IMG/VR virus record: IMGVR_UViG_3300024343_000127
Location: 1 to 21,858 of that record
DNA from: a virus
DNA length: 21,858 nt
Direction: 5' to 3' (one strand)
Of this stretch, positions 12,448 to 20,812 are shown piece by piece. Made by a program: the position numbers and the translations under genes. The notes under the pieces are model-generated. The model worked only from the letters and a program-made list of their open reading frames with translations. It was not told where the DNA came from and did not search any database. Numbering within the stretch: position 1 is the stretch's first letter; every line of letters starts with the position of its first letter.

Positions 12448-13128
12448 ATGGCACAGTTACCTTTGCCTGTTGGTAAACAGGAATTTCATGATGGCACAGA
12501 TTGGTTTGCCCTTGCTTCTGAAAATTGGGTTTTAAACACTATTAAACTTGTTTCTCCTTGTTTGGTTGCAACGACTAGCAATTTAACAGCTACTTATTCT
12601 AATGGAACAAGTGGAGTGGGTGCAACTCTTACCAATTCAGGGACACAAGCAGCTTTGACTCTTGACGGTATAACCCTTGCTGCGGGTAACAGGGTTCTAG
12701 TTAAAGATCAAACAACTGCATTACAAAATGGTATATATACAGTAACAAATATAGGCTCTAGCAGTACTAACTGGATATTAACAAGAGCTACTGATTATGA
12801 TGTTATAGCTCAAACTGTTAGAGGTGATATTATAAATGTTATTAGCGGGACTGTTAATAGTTCTAGTTTATGGATGCTTACTTCTAGTATAACTACAATT
12901 GGAACTGATAGCTTTACTTTTGCATCAACAGATCGTAATTCTTTTACTTCAATACTTGGTACTACTAATCAAATTACTGTTAGTGTAACAAATGGAGTTG
13001 CAACAATAAGTATAGCTAATGATCCAGTAATTCCAGGCACAGGTTCAATCACTATACCTAAAGGAACAACTGCACAACGCCCAGCGTCTCCAGCAGCAGG
13101 AATGTTTAGATTAAATACAAGTTTATAA
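12448..13128 (+). CDS. Tail fibre module protein, 226 aa
   Basis: A beta-rich virion protein. It opens with 'KQEFHDGTDWFALA', the strand that follows the RyNt motif in other fibre proteins. The core, 'NLTATYSNGTSGVGATLTNS', 'ALTLDGITLAAGNRVLVKDQ' and 'ALQNGIYTVTNIGSSSTNWI', is a fibre module found in many phages (about residues 38-155). It ends in 'IPKGTTAQRPASPAAGMFRL' then NTSL, the first half of the same motif, whose second half ('ALEFFDGVNWVVIG') opens the next gene. It lacks a chaperone domain. AACCTTGCGAGTA precedes the start. Confidence 0.75.
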   Translation: MAQLPLPVGKQEFHDGTDWFALASENWVLNTIKLVSPCLVATTSNLTATYSNGTSGVGATLTNSGTQAALTLDGITLAAGNRVLVKDQTTALQNGIYTVTNIGSSSTNWILTRATDYDVIAQTVRGDIINVISGTVNSSSLWMLTSSITTIGTDSFTFASTDRNSFTSILGTTNQITVSVTNGVATISIANDPVIPGTGSITIPKGTTAQRPASPAAGMFRLNTSL

Positions 13129-13135
13129 AGGATAT

Positions 13136-13579
13136 ATGGCAGCTTTAGAGTTTTTTGATGGAGTAAATTGGGTAGTTATTGGTGGTAATAGCACTGGGGG
13201 AATAAATTTAGCTGGGGATGTTATAGGAAATGGCCTTACAAATCAAGTTACACAAACTACTTTTAATGTAACCAGAGATTTTGATGTTACTAACCATAAA
13301 ATTGTCAATGTAGCTAATCCAACATTGTTTAACGATGCTACTAATAAAAGCTATGTTGATAATAAAACTTGGAGCGCATCTCAAATCACTGATTTTGATA
13401 CTTATGTACAAACAAATAAACTTAACGAAATATCACCTCCAAATAATTCTTTAAATCTTAATTCACAAAAAATAATTAATTTAAAAGCTCCTGAATCTGC
13501 GAATGATGCGGTTAATTATAAATTTATGTTTGATTTATTACAGGATGAAACAGTAGTAGTATGGCAGCAAGCAGTATAG
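13136..13579 (+). CDS. Short tail fibre module protein, 147 aa
   Basis: It begins with the strand 'ALEFFDGVNWVVIGG' and continues with fibre repeats: 'DVTNHKIVNVANPTLFNDAT', 'NKSYVDNKTWSASQITDFDT', 'LNLNSQKIINLKAPESANDA'. These are the 'KIxNLxxPxxxxDAxxKxYVD' repeats of trimeric phage fibres, and at DNA level they are close to parts of the next gene (around 14280-14350), so duplication is likely. The C-terminus ('DETVVVWQQAV') lacks an S74 chaperone. AAAGGATAT before the ATG is a modest ribosome-binding site. The end overlaps the next gene by 19 bases. Confidence 0.7.
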   Translation: MAALEFFDGVNWVVIGGNSTGGINLAGDVIGNGLTNQVTQTTFNVTRDFDVTNHKIVNVANPTLFNDATNKSYVDNKTWSASQITDFDTYVQTNKLNEISPPNNSLNLNSQKIINLKAPESANDAVNYKFMFDLLQDETVVVWQQAV

Positions 13580-15813
13580 TAGTAAATTCAATAACTCCTA
13601 ATTTATATATTTTAGGTGATAATCAGAAAATCTTTTTTTCTGATCCTATAAATAATTTTTCATTTATAAATAACTTTACCCCGCTTTCAAATGTTCCCAC
13701 TACATTAAAAATAGGAATTTTTAATGTATTTAACAATGGATATGTTTTTGAACACAATACATCGACGATTGATAATTTTGGTCCTTTAAAATTAAAAAGT
13801 GTTTTTAATAATAATACAGTAGATTTATTATCTATTGATAATAACATTTTTACCTTTAATATTCCTGTTATTGTACCTACCCCTACTTTAAATAATCATG
13901 CCGCAACTAAATCTTACATAGATAATAAAACTTGGACAGTATCCCAAATTACAAATTTCAATAGTTCAGTTGTAGCTTTTAGACTAGATCAATTTGCAAT
14001 ACCTACAGCTAATATTAATTTAAATGGAAATAAAATAATTGGTTTAGGTACTCCAACTTTGACTACTGATGCTGCAACTAAAGGATATGTTGATTCTTCA
14101 ATTGGATCAATATCAATGTCTATTACTTTACAAGGCGATGTTACTGGTTCTGGTAATACTGGTTCTAATATAACTACAACTTTAAATAAAAGACTTGATC
14201 AAATTAATTTGCCTACAACATCTTTAAATTTAAACTCACAAAAGATAATAAATCTTGCAACACCAACTTTAACTACTGATGCTACTAATAAAAGTTATGT
14301 TGATGGGAAGACTTGGATAGCTTCACAAATCACTGATTTTGATACCCAAGTAAGATTAAGTAGACTTGATCAAATGGCATCGCCCATTACTTCTTTAAAT
14401 GCTAATTCTCAGAAAATAATTAATTTAGCTGCACCAACACTTTCAACTGATGCTGTAAATAAAAATTATGCGGACACTTCTACTATAGCACCATCAAGAA
14501 TTACTGGTTACCCAAGTAGTACTACTGTGTTTTTAAGAGGAGATGGAACTTGGGCAGCTGGTAATAGCGGTACAGTTACATCAGTTGGTATAAGCGGGAG
14601 TACTGGTCTTAGTGTTTCAGGTTCACCTATTACAGCAAGCGGGACTATTAATTTAAGTTTAACGACTGAATTGCAAACATTATCTTCTTTAACTGCAACA
14701 GGTATACTTAGTAGAAATGCTTCTGGCACTTATTCTGGCAGAACTATTACAGCTAGTACAGGAATTTCTATATCTAATGGTGATGGTATATTAGGTAATC
14801 CTGTAATTTCAATATCTACTATTCCAATAAGTAATTTAAATGGTTATCCTAGTAATTCTAGTTTGTTCTTACGCGGGGATGGTAATTGGTCTGGAATACC
14901 AACAATTGATATAAATAATGGTACTTCAGGGCAATTAAGTATAGGTAGACTAAGTGGTTACCCTGCTAATTCTTCTTTTGTATTACTTGGCAACGGGTCT
15001 TGGGGATATCCAAATTATGTTCCTATTTCTAGTTTAGCTGGCTACCCAGGTAATTCTAGTTATTTTTTACGTGGCGATGGACAGTGGACAACAACTGGAG
15101 GTGGTAGTACCAGTTTATCTAGTTATTCAATAAATGTTAATACTGATGGTGGTAATACAAACTGGCTAAGAAGAGGTACAGCAACTGTTAGTGGTATTAC
15201 AATATATGGAATGGGGAGTAGTGGTTTTATTATTGAAAATAATAATGCTGAATCATCTGGTATTGCTTTTGAGGGAATAAATGATAATTGTACAATATGG
15301 ACTCCAGGAGATAGTGGGTCATTTTTAAATATACAAGACGAAGATTCTGATAATTCCAGAGCTGCTTATGTTGCAACAAATGGTGCTTGGACACAGGTCA
15401 GTTCTCAAAAAAGAAAGCATAACATTAAAATAAAAAATAATAACAATGTATTAGACAGATTTTTAAAGTTATCTGTCAAAAGTTATGGTTATAAATATGA
15501 AATAAAAGATAATTACAAAGAAAAAAAGAAAAAAAGAATTGAAAAAAAATCTAATAAAATGTCTACTGGATTGATTTTAGAAGAATTATTTGCAATTTTC
15601 CCTAATTGTATTCCTGATTACTACAATAAACTCTTTGAAGATAAAAGAAACAAAGAGTTAATACTAGAAGAAGAAATAAAAAATCCAGAAAATAGCGGAA
15701 TAGATTACAATACTCTAATGTGTTATTTTATTATGGCTTTCCAAGAATATGTCAACAAAACTGATAAATTAATCCTAGAATTACAAAACAAGGTAAATAA
15801 TAAAAAAGTATAA
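13561..15813 (+). CDS. Tail fibre 1 with S74 intramolecular chaperone, 750 aa
   Basis: A probable receptor-binding fibre. Residues 1-115 form an N-terminal domain shared with the next fibre gene ('NNFSFINNFTPLS'). About 115-315 are 'KIINLATPTLTTDATNKSYVD' repeats. About 315-520 hold four 'GYPxNSSxFLRGDGxW' repeats with a Gly/Ser/Thr-rich stretch between. From about residue 615 comes a Peptidase S74 chaperone: 'SSQKRKHNIKIK', a middle with 'MSTGLILEELFAIFPNCIP', and 'SGIDYNTLMCYFIMAFQEYV'. S74 domains guide trimerisation and then cut themselves off before the conserved Ser; Ser and Lys are present here. The chaperone part is unusually Lys/Glu-rich. Ends one base into the next gene. Confidence 0.85.
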   Translation: MAASSIVVNSITPNLYILGDNQKIFFSDPINNFSFINNFTPLSNVPTTLKIGIFNVFNNGYVFEHNTSTIDNFGPLKLKSVFNNNTVDLLSIDNNIFTFNIPVIVPTPTLNNHAATKSYIDNKTWTVSQITNFNSSVVAFRLDQFAIPTANINLNGNKIIGLGTPTLTTDAATKGYVDSSIGSISMSITLQGDVTGSGNTGSNITTTLNKRLDQINLPTTSLNLNSQKIINLATPTLTTDATNKSYVDGKTWIASQITDFDTQVRLSRLDQMASPITSLNANSQKIINLAAPTLSTDAVNKNYADTSTIAPSRITGYPSSTTVFLRGDGTWAAGNSGTVTSVGISGSTGLSVSGSPITASGTINLSLTTELQTLSSLTATGILSRNASGTYSGRTITASTGISISNGDGILGNPVISISTIPISNLNGYPSNSSLFLRGDGNWSGIPTIDINNGTSGQLSIGRLSGYPANSSFVLLGNGSWGYPNYVPISSLAGYPGNSSYFLRGDGQWTTTGGGSTSLSSYSINVNTDGGNTNWLRRGTATVSGITIYGMGSSGFIIENNNAESSGIAFEGINDNCTIWTPGDSGSFLNIQDEDSDNSRAAYVATNGAWTQVSSQKRKHNIKIKNNNNVLDRFLKLSVKSYGYKYEIKDNYKEKKKKRIEKKSNKMSTGLILEELFAIFPNCIPDYYNKLFEDKRNKELILEEEIKNPENSGIDYNTLMCYFIMAFQEYVNKTDKLILELQNKVNNKKV

Positions 15814-17831
15814 TGGCAGATACATATTTAACCCCTGCTCATATTAATCCAAAAATTGATGTATTTGGCACTAGTCAACATTTTAATTTTTACGAACAGT
15901 TTAATTCTTTTGTTTTTTTTAATAAGTTTACACCTACTTCATTATTAAATACTTCAATAAATATTGATTTTAAAAATAGTAGTTTTGGCGGTTTTAGATT
16001 TAAATATACTAAAGATTATCTTAGTTCTGTCGGTAATTTTAGTTTTAATTATTTTCTAGATAATGATTATGTTGGTATTCCTTTATTTACCGCTAATGAA
16101 AATGGTATTTTTTTTAATATCAATGCAAAAGGTAATACTCCGTTATTAAATAACGATTTTGTTATTAAATCTTATGTAGATAATAAAGTTTTTGATCTAA
16201 CTAACAATACTTCTGGAGAATTAAGTGTATCTAGATTAACAGGTTACCCTGCTAATTCTAGTTTCTTTTTAAGAGGAGACGGGCAGTGGGCTAACATAAA
16301 TATTAATTCTAATACAACGGGACAATTAAATATATCTCGATTAAATGGTTATCCAAGTAATTCAGGATTATTTCTAAGAGGCGATGGTACTTGGAATTCA
16401 ATACCAATAATTGATATTAACAATGGTACTAATAATCAATTAAATATATCCCGATTAAGCGGCTATCCTTCTAACTCTAGCTTCTTCTTAAGAGGAGACG
16501 GGCAGTGGGCAACTATTCCTATGTCTTTAATTGATATAAACAGTGGTACTACAGGTCAATTGAATATTGGTAGACTAAGCGGTTATCCTGCTAATTCTAA
16601 TTTATATTTAAGGGGAGACGGGCAGTGGGCTAATGCAGTCACTCAATTCCCAGTGACAGTTACTACTTCTAATTCTTCTTTAGAAGTTATTACTACATAT
16701 AATTCTAACCCATCTGCTTATGGTACTGGTATTGGATTTTATAATCAGAATAATAATGGTATTATGTTTGGGGTTAACAATTCAACTTCAGAGGGTTATG
16801 TTTGGGCAACTAATAATATCAGCTTAAAATTTGCAACAAATAATATTCTTAGAATGCAAATATACACTAATGGTACCATTGACTGTTTTTCAAATAATTT
16901 AAATACAACAGGGGCAATTACAGGTCAAAATATTTACAGTAACAGTGCTATAGATGCACCTAATATTTATGCAAGTAATAGTTTTATAGGCAACAACTGG
17001 TCTTCCTATACCTTGCCTTACATTTATATTAATAGCCCTGTAAATAATTTAACTTTATATAGTGATTTAAAATTAAATGGAAATAGAATTACAGACTCTA
17101 ATGGATTACATAAAATGTCTTTTGTTGGAGGAACTTTAGAGGTATCAAGCGGTATAACTACAGGTCGTTATTATTCTTATGGATGGCTAAATAGTTCGGG
17201 TGGCACTGGTGCAGCATCAGGGACTAATTTTTATAGTATAGTATGTCAAGATAGAATAGCTGCCTCAGAATTTAATGCTATATCTTCTAAAAAAATAAAA
17301 AAAATTATTCCTAACTTAGATATTCAAGATTTAAAGCAAAAGTTTTTAAATATTAATTTTTGTCAATATAATTATATAGATGAATCAGATGGCAAAGGAA
17401 ATCATTATGGAGTTATTGCAGAAGACTTAAGTTTAATATTTCCTCAATTTGTTGATCTAGAAAAAGAAAGATATATCCCAAATTGTATAGATGAACATGG
17501 AAGAATGATGAAAATTTGTTTTAAAGGTAAAGAAAAAGATATTTATAAGTTTTCTCATAAACTAGATTTAAATAAAATAGATAAAGAAGCAAAATACATT
17601 AGGTTATTTATCAATGGTTTATTTTATAAAGCGTTAATAAATAATATAACTACAAAAAAACTTTATGTTTCTTTTGAAAATAATGATAAAATGGCAGTAG
17701 ATAATTATTTCAAAAATAATAAGGTTATTTATGCCTATGGTACTTATGAAAAATGTCCTACGGTTGAAAAGAATAAATTATTTGAAATAGGATTAATCTT
17801 ATTACAAGAAACATTAAAAAAAATTAATTAA
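15813..17831 (+). CDS. Tail fibre 2 with extended S74 chaperone, 672 aa
   Basis: A second probable receptor-binding fibre, paralogous to the first over residues 1-130 ('FNSFVFFNKFTPTSLL', 'NNDFVIKSYVDNKVF'). About 130-275 hold four near-identical repeats ending GYPxNSxxFLRGDGQW. A variable beta-rich region follows (about 280-485), where specificity may lie. The chaperone begins near 490 with 'ISSKKIKKIIPNL' and has 'HYGVIAEDLSLIFPQFVDLE'. Before its last helix it carries an insertion of about 80 residues ('YIRLFINGLFYKALINNITT', 'NNKVIYAYGTYEKCPTVEKN'), a variant I recall from other phage S74 domains. The two fibres therefore have chaperones of different subtypes. Confidence 0.85.
   Translation: MADTYLTPAHINPKIDVFGTSQHFNFYEQFNSFVFFNKFTPTSLLNTSINIDFKNSSFGGFRFKYTKDYLSSVGNFSFNYFLDNDYVGIPLFTANENGIFFNINAKGNTPLLNNDFVIKSYVDNKVFDLTNNTSGELSVSRLTGYPANSSFFLRGDGQWANININSNTTGQLNISRLNGYPSNSGLFLRGDGTWNSIPIIDINNGTNNQLNISRLSGYPSNSSFFLRGDGQWATIPMSLIDINSGTTGQLNIGRLSGYPANSNLYLRGDGQWANAVTQFPVTVTTSNSSLEVITTYNSNPSAYGTGIGFYNQNNNGIMFGVNNSTSEGYVWATNNISLKFATNNILRMQIYTNGTIDCFSNNLNTTGAITGQNIYSNSAIDAPNIYASNSFIGNNWSSYTLPYIYINSPVNNLTLYSDLKLNGNRITDSNGLHKMSFVGGTLEVSSGITTGRYYSYGWLNSSGGTGAASGTNFYSIVCQDRIAASEFNAISSKKIKKIIPNLDIQDLKQKFLNINFCQYNYIDESDGKGNHYGVIAEDLSLIFPQFVDLEKERYIPNCIDEHGRMMKICFKGKEKDIYKFSHKLDLNKIDKEAKYIRLFINGLFYKALINNITTKKLYVSFENNDKMAVDNYFKNNKVIYAYGTYEKCPTVEKNKLFEIGLILLQETLKKIN
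16201..16635 (+). repeat. Four fibre repeats with DNA-identical G+C-rich cores
   Basis: Four copies of a unit reading (N/S)(N/G)T-x-x-(Q/E)LxxxRLxGYPxNSxxFLRGDG(Q/T)W. Three carry the identical 17-mer GGAGACGGGCAGTGGGC (16275-16291, 16494-16510, 16614-16630) despite differing flanks; the other copy uses different codons there. Exact DNA identity suggests recent duplication or gene conversion. Confidence 0.8.
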
Positions 17832-17835
17832 AATC

Positions 17836-18108
17836 ATGAGTAAAACGAATATAACAGCGATTGAACCTACACCTCCTCAAATAAAACCTATTAATGCAGA
17901 AGCGGTAAATTATCTTAGTTGGTTTATGGCAGATGCTAATAATTTAAGGCACTGGTCATCTCAATTATTTAGCAATAATGTTGATACAAGTAATCCATAT
18001 ATGCTTGAATTAAAAGAATCAGCTTTGAAAACGATAACAGAATTAGAAGACGATTTAATCAAAATTAAAGATTTTTTAGCGACTTATGTTCCATCAAATA
18101 ATAATTGA
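17836..18108 (+). CDS. Small late hypothetical protein, 90 aa
   Basis: Not recognised. It follows the second fibre by four bases. The N-terminus is Pro/Ile-rich and probably disordered ('EPTPPQIKPINAEA'); the rest is helical ('YLSWFMADANNLRHWSSQLF', 'ALKTITELEDDLIKIKDFLA'), suggesting a small helical-bundle virion or assembly factor such as a fibre-assembly helper. Its end overlaps the -35 box of the predicted promoter for the next block. Confidence 0.6.
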   Translation: MSKTNITAIEPTPPQIKPINAEAVNYLSWFMADANNLRHWSSQLFSNNVDTSNPYMLELKESALKTITELEDDLIKIKDFLATYVPSNNN

Positions 18109-18132
18109 TTAAAAAAATAATTAATTTATAAT
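18105..18132 (+). promoter_or_regulatory. Predicted promoter upstream of the small late genes
   Basis: TTGATT (18105-18110), a 16-bp spacer and a perfect TATAAT (18127-18132) in the gap between two genes. AACCTTGCGAGTA starts 14 bases further on. Confidence 0.5.
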
Positions 18133-18145
18133 AACTTTTAAAATT

Positions 18146-18158
18146 AACCTTGCGAGTA
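18146..18158 (+). promoter_or_regulatory. Late-leader element copy 3 (AACCTTGCGAGTA)
   Basis: Exact 13-base copy, 5 bases before the ATG at 18164 and 13 bases beyond the -10 box at 18127-18132. There is no other ribosome-binding candidate. Confidence 0.55.
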
Positions 18159-18163
18159 AATCT

Positions 18164-18355
18164 ATGAATGAAAATCAAAATCCAATAGAGATTATCCAAA
18201 TTCTTCCTAAATATGTTCAAGCTTTATATAGCGATGGTGCGCTTTATTTCTCGGGTGAGGCAACTATTGCAACTGAAAGCAGAAAAGCTACTCTTTTAAA
18301 TGATATTAATCTTATTAAAGAACAAATAGCAATTTTAGAAAAAATAATAGGTTAA
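18164..18355 (+). CDS. Small late hypothetical protein, 63 aa
   Basis: Not recognised. The N-terminal half is strand-like ('ALYSDGALYFSGEATIATES'), and the C-terminal half is a leucine/isoleucine-spaced helix ('LLNDINLIKEQIAILEKIIG') that looks like a short coiled coil. The start follows AACCTTGCGAGTA. Position just upstream of the portal suggests a virion or assembly role. Confidence 0.6.
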   Translation: MNENQNPIEIIQILPKYVQALYSDGALYFSGEATIATESRKATLLNDINLIKEQIAILEKIIG

Positions 18356-18359
18356 TCTT

Positions 18360-18590
18360 ATGGAGAACACAAGTTTAAAGGAGTTCGGTCCAAATTTAAA
18401 GGATTTTGCCTTAATGTGTGAATGCTCTGAAAAAGTTGCCAGTTTTGGTATTTTAGCAGATTTCTTAAAAAGAGCGGTAATGGATTACTACTCTTACAAA
18501 AGTAAAGGGATAGAAATGCCAATAGAAGAAAAGGAAATCTTAGAACAAAAATACGATAAGTTGCAGGATTTTCTTAAAGAAATAGTATGA
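18360..18590 (+). CDS. Small late hypothetical protein, 76 aa
   Basis: Not recognised. Mainly helical and charged, with two cysteines near residues 20-22 ('LMCECSEKVASFGILADFLK') and a C-terminal helix 'EEKEILEQKYDKLQDFLKEI'. Two cysteines alone do not make a zinc site. The start lies four bases after the preceding stop and the end overlaps the next start (ATGA). Confidence 0.6.
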   Translation: MENTSLKEFGPNLKDFALMCECSEKVASFGILADFLKRAVMDYYSYKSKGIEMPIEEKEILEQKYDKLQDFLKEIV

Positions 18591-18958
18591 ACTTTATCAG
18601 ACCTATAAGACTACTATTTAATAATTTAAGTGATTCTAAGACTGCTCTTTTTAGTTCTGAGGGCAATGTAGTTATTAAGTCAATTAGATGTTGTAATAGG
18701 AGTGGTCGGAATATAAGGCTTAATTTGCAAGTAATAGCTCTTTTGGAAAGTCCAATACAAGAAGCATTTATTGCTGAAAATTTGTTAATACTTCCTAATC
18801 AAACAACTGATTTACTTGCTATTATTTACGGCGGAGCTTCTGAAGTTGTAGAACATAGGCTTTTTGACGGCGATAGTTTAATTTGTTATTCTGATGGATA
18901 TGATGATAAATTTGATTGTATTATCACTGGATATGAAGAAGTAGAATCTATTACTTAA
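18587..18958 (+). CDS. Probable virion-associated beta-sandwich protein, 123 aa
   Basis: No certain family. The sequence is almost entirely strand-like: 'VVIKSIRCCNRSGRNIRLNL', 'LLILPNQTTDLLAIIYGGAS', 'EHRLFDGDSLICYSDGYDDK', 'FDCIITGYEEV'. The order 'xxCNRSGxxxxLxL ... ILPNQTxDLL ... LxDGDxLxCYSDxxxxFDxxITGYE' resembles small phage proteins next to head genes that I take to be head- or tail-attachment proteins. It overlaps the upstream gene and lies just before the portal. Structural role is inferred from fold and place. Confidence 0.6.
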   Translation: MNFIRPIRLLFNNLSDSKTALFSSEGNVVIKSIRCCNRSGRNIRLNLQVIALLESPIQEAFIAENLLILPNQTTDLLAIIYGGASEVVEHRLFDGDSLICYSDGYDDKFDCIITGYEEVESIT

Positions 18959-18969
18959 AACTAAATAAG

Positions 18970-18978
18970 AACCTTGCG
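18970..18978 (+). promoter_or_regulatory. Late-leader element copy 4 (AACCTTGCG)
   Basis: The 9-base core lies 3 bases before the portal ATG and continues CAC instead of AGTA. No good -35/-10 pair is visible upstream; TAGAAT at 18942-18947 is a weak -10 candidate. Here, too, no Shine-Dalgarno site is present. Confidence 0.45.
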
Positions 18979-18981
18979 CAC

Positions 18982-20808
18982 ATGATAAATTTAACCCCAG
19001 CTAAGGCAAAAGTACTACAGGAATTAAAAGATTATTTTTATTATTCTGCTGATTCAGAAATACGTAAGAAATGGCGTTTACAATATGATGAAAACCTTAA
19101 ATTCTATTATGGAGATCAATGGAATGAGGAATTGAAGCGGGAATTTGCAGACGTTGGAGCTATGCCCTTTGTTGTCAATAGAATAGAGCCTATAGTTACA
19201 ACTTATACATCCTTGCAGATAGCCGCAAGAAAAAGGATAGCTTATAAAGCTACTACATCTTTATCAAAACATGATTTGCTAGCTGAATACTTAAATAACA
19301 TGCTCTATGTTATTCAGGCGCAAAATGATTTTCAAAATAAATCTACTCAGAAATATACCGATGCTTTAATAGGAGGTCTTGGATGGTCTCATTTTGGTTA
19401 TGAGCCAGATTGCACAACAACTTTCTTTTATGATTATGTAGACCCACGAGAAGTTTATTTTGATCCAGACGACCAAACTGCTCGCATGGAAGATTCCCAG
19501 TTTGTTTGCCGCAGTTATTTTGTTAACGGAACAAAATTAAAAAAACGCTATCCTAAATATACCGAATATTTTGATAATTTAATTGGCAAACCTGCTAATA
19601 CTAATTCTACAGGAGAATTTGCAAGTGGTGGAGCGGGAGCAATTAGAGATGATTATATCCCTTATTCTGATTTAAATCATGGGGACGGGTTGGAAGAATT
19701 ATGGGTACTTGGTAGGTCAGCACGTATTGTTGAAGTATACTATAAAAAGAACGTCAAATACTATGAGGCAATAGTTGCTTTTCCTCCAGAGACTCCTGAC
19801 GGAGTTGTAACCGAGCAATACTTCTCTACCTTTGATAAAGAAATAGCGGAGAGTAGGAAAGTAAAAGGTTCTAGTTTAAAAGAGCTAGAGGGAACACAAA
19901 TCTGGAAAGGTGTATTTTGTGCTGATGTGTTATTGGAACATGGAGCTATTGACGGACAGATACCTAATCAAAAACATTTTCCATTAATACCTTTATGTTT
20001 GAAAAGAAACTATTTGAGTATTCCTTACGGCGTAGTTGATGGACTTATTCCTCTTTCTACATGTTTAAATTATGTGTGGACTAAAACCATTCATGGTCTT
20101 AATTCAAAATACTTAATTATTGATGAGGATAATGTAAACCTAGAGAAAATGAGACCAATATTACGGGGAGAACTTAATAGACGTGATGGGATGATTTTCA
20201 CTAAAAACCCTCATCAAGTACAGTTAATCAATTCTGAAACATTATTGCCGTTTTTAGAGAGAACGTTAACTAGAATTGATTTAGAGTTTGAACAAAGAAC
20301 CCAGTTATTTGATGAACTAAAAGGAGAGCAGACTAACGCAGTAAGTGGTGTTGCTATTCAAGCAAGAGCCGTCAATGCCGCAAGAACTCAAAACCCTTTG
20401 CATGCAACTTATGAACACATGTTATTTTCTGAGGGGCAATTAATCCTTGATACGATCAGAGGCATTAAAAATCTACAATATGCATTTAATTACTACAAAG
20501 ATAATAAATTTAATCAAGGATATTTAAGTGATGAAATATCAACTATTAACTTTGAAATCTTTGCTGATTTTACTCCAAACTTTGCAACAAGCCACGAAGA
20601 AGAAGCAGCAAAATTTGAGGCTCTACTTAATAGCCCTAATCCTGCATTTATTCTATCAGAGCCGCTTTTCTTAAAGAAATTAGGTTTTACTGAATCAGAT
20701 AGCTACGCCTTAAATGAAGCATTTATAAAAATGATGCAGGGGCAAGGAAATCAAACAGAAGGGGAAATTAAGGAAGAAATCCCTAATAATCAACAAAATG
20801 TGAGATAG
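18982..20808 (+). CDS. Portal protein, P22-like, 608 aa
   Basis: The dodecameric portal forms the DNA channel at one capsid vertex, where the terminase docks and the tail attaches. Recognisable P22-portal features are 'NLKFYYGDQWNEELKREFAD', 'MPFVVNRIEPIV', 'YTDALIGGLGWSHFGYEPD', 'YVDPREVYFDPD' (about residue 150), 'DSQFVCRSYFVN', 'YGVVDGLIPLSTCLNYVWTK' (the long helix region, about 350-370) and 'GVAIQARAVNAARTQNPLHA' (about 455-475). The C-terminal ~60 residues are acidic with a Gln/Asn-rich tail. The length is somewhat shorter than P22 gp1 (725 aa), mainly lacking the long barrel. The start follows AACCTTGCG without a Shine-Dalgarno site. Confidence 0.92.
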   Translation: MINLTPAKAKVLQELKDYFYYSADSEIRKKWRLQYDENLKFYYGDQWNEELKREFADVGAMPFVVNRIEPIVTTYTSLQIAARKRIAYKATTSLSKHDLLAEYLNNMLYVIQAQNDFQNKSTQKYTDALIGGLGWSHFGYEPDCTTTFFYDYVDPREVYFDPDDQTARMEDSQFVCRSYFVNGTKLKKRYPKYTEYFDNLIGKPANTNSTGEFASGGAGAIRDDYIPYSDLNHGDGLEELWVLGRSARIVEVYYKKNVKYYEAIVAFPPETPDGVVTEQYFSTFDKEIAESRKVKGSSLKELEGTQIWKGVFCADVLLEHGAIDGQIPNQKHFPLIPLCLKRNYLSIPYGVVDGLIPLSTCLNYVWTKTIHGLNSKYLIIDEDNVNLEKMRPILRGELNRRDGMIFTKNPHQVQLINSETLLPFLERTLTRIDLEFEQRTQLFDELKGEQTNAVSGVAIQARAVNAARTQNPLHATYEHMLFSEGQLILDTIRGIKNLQYAFNYYKDNKFNQGYLSDEISTINFEIFADFTPNFATSHEEEAAKFEALLNSPNPAFILSEPLFLKKLGFTESDSYALNEAFIKMMQGQGNQTEGEIKEEIPNNQQNVR

Positions 20809-20812
20809 ATAT

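Noticed and set aside
13561-17831. Diversity-generating retroelement acting on the fibres
   Set aside because: No reverse transcriptase or template repeat with adenine-directed changes is seen; the repeats are better explained by duplication.
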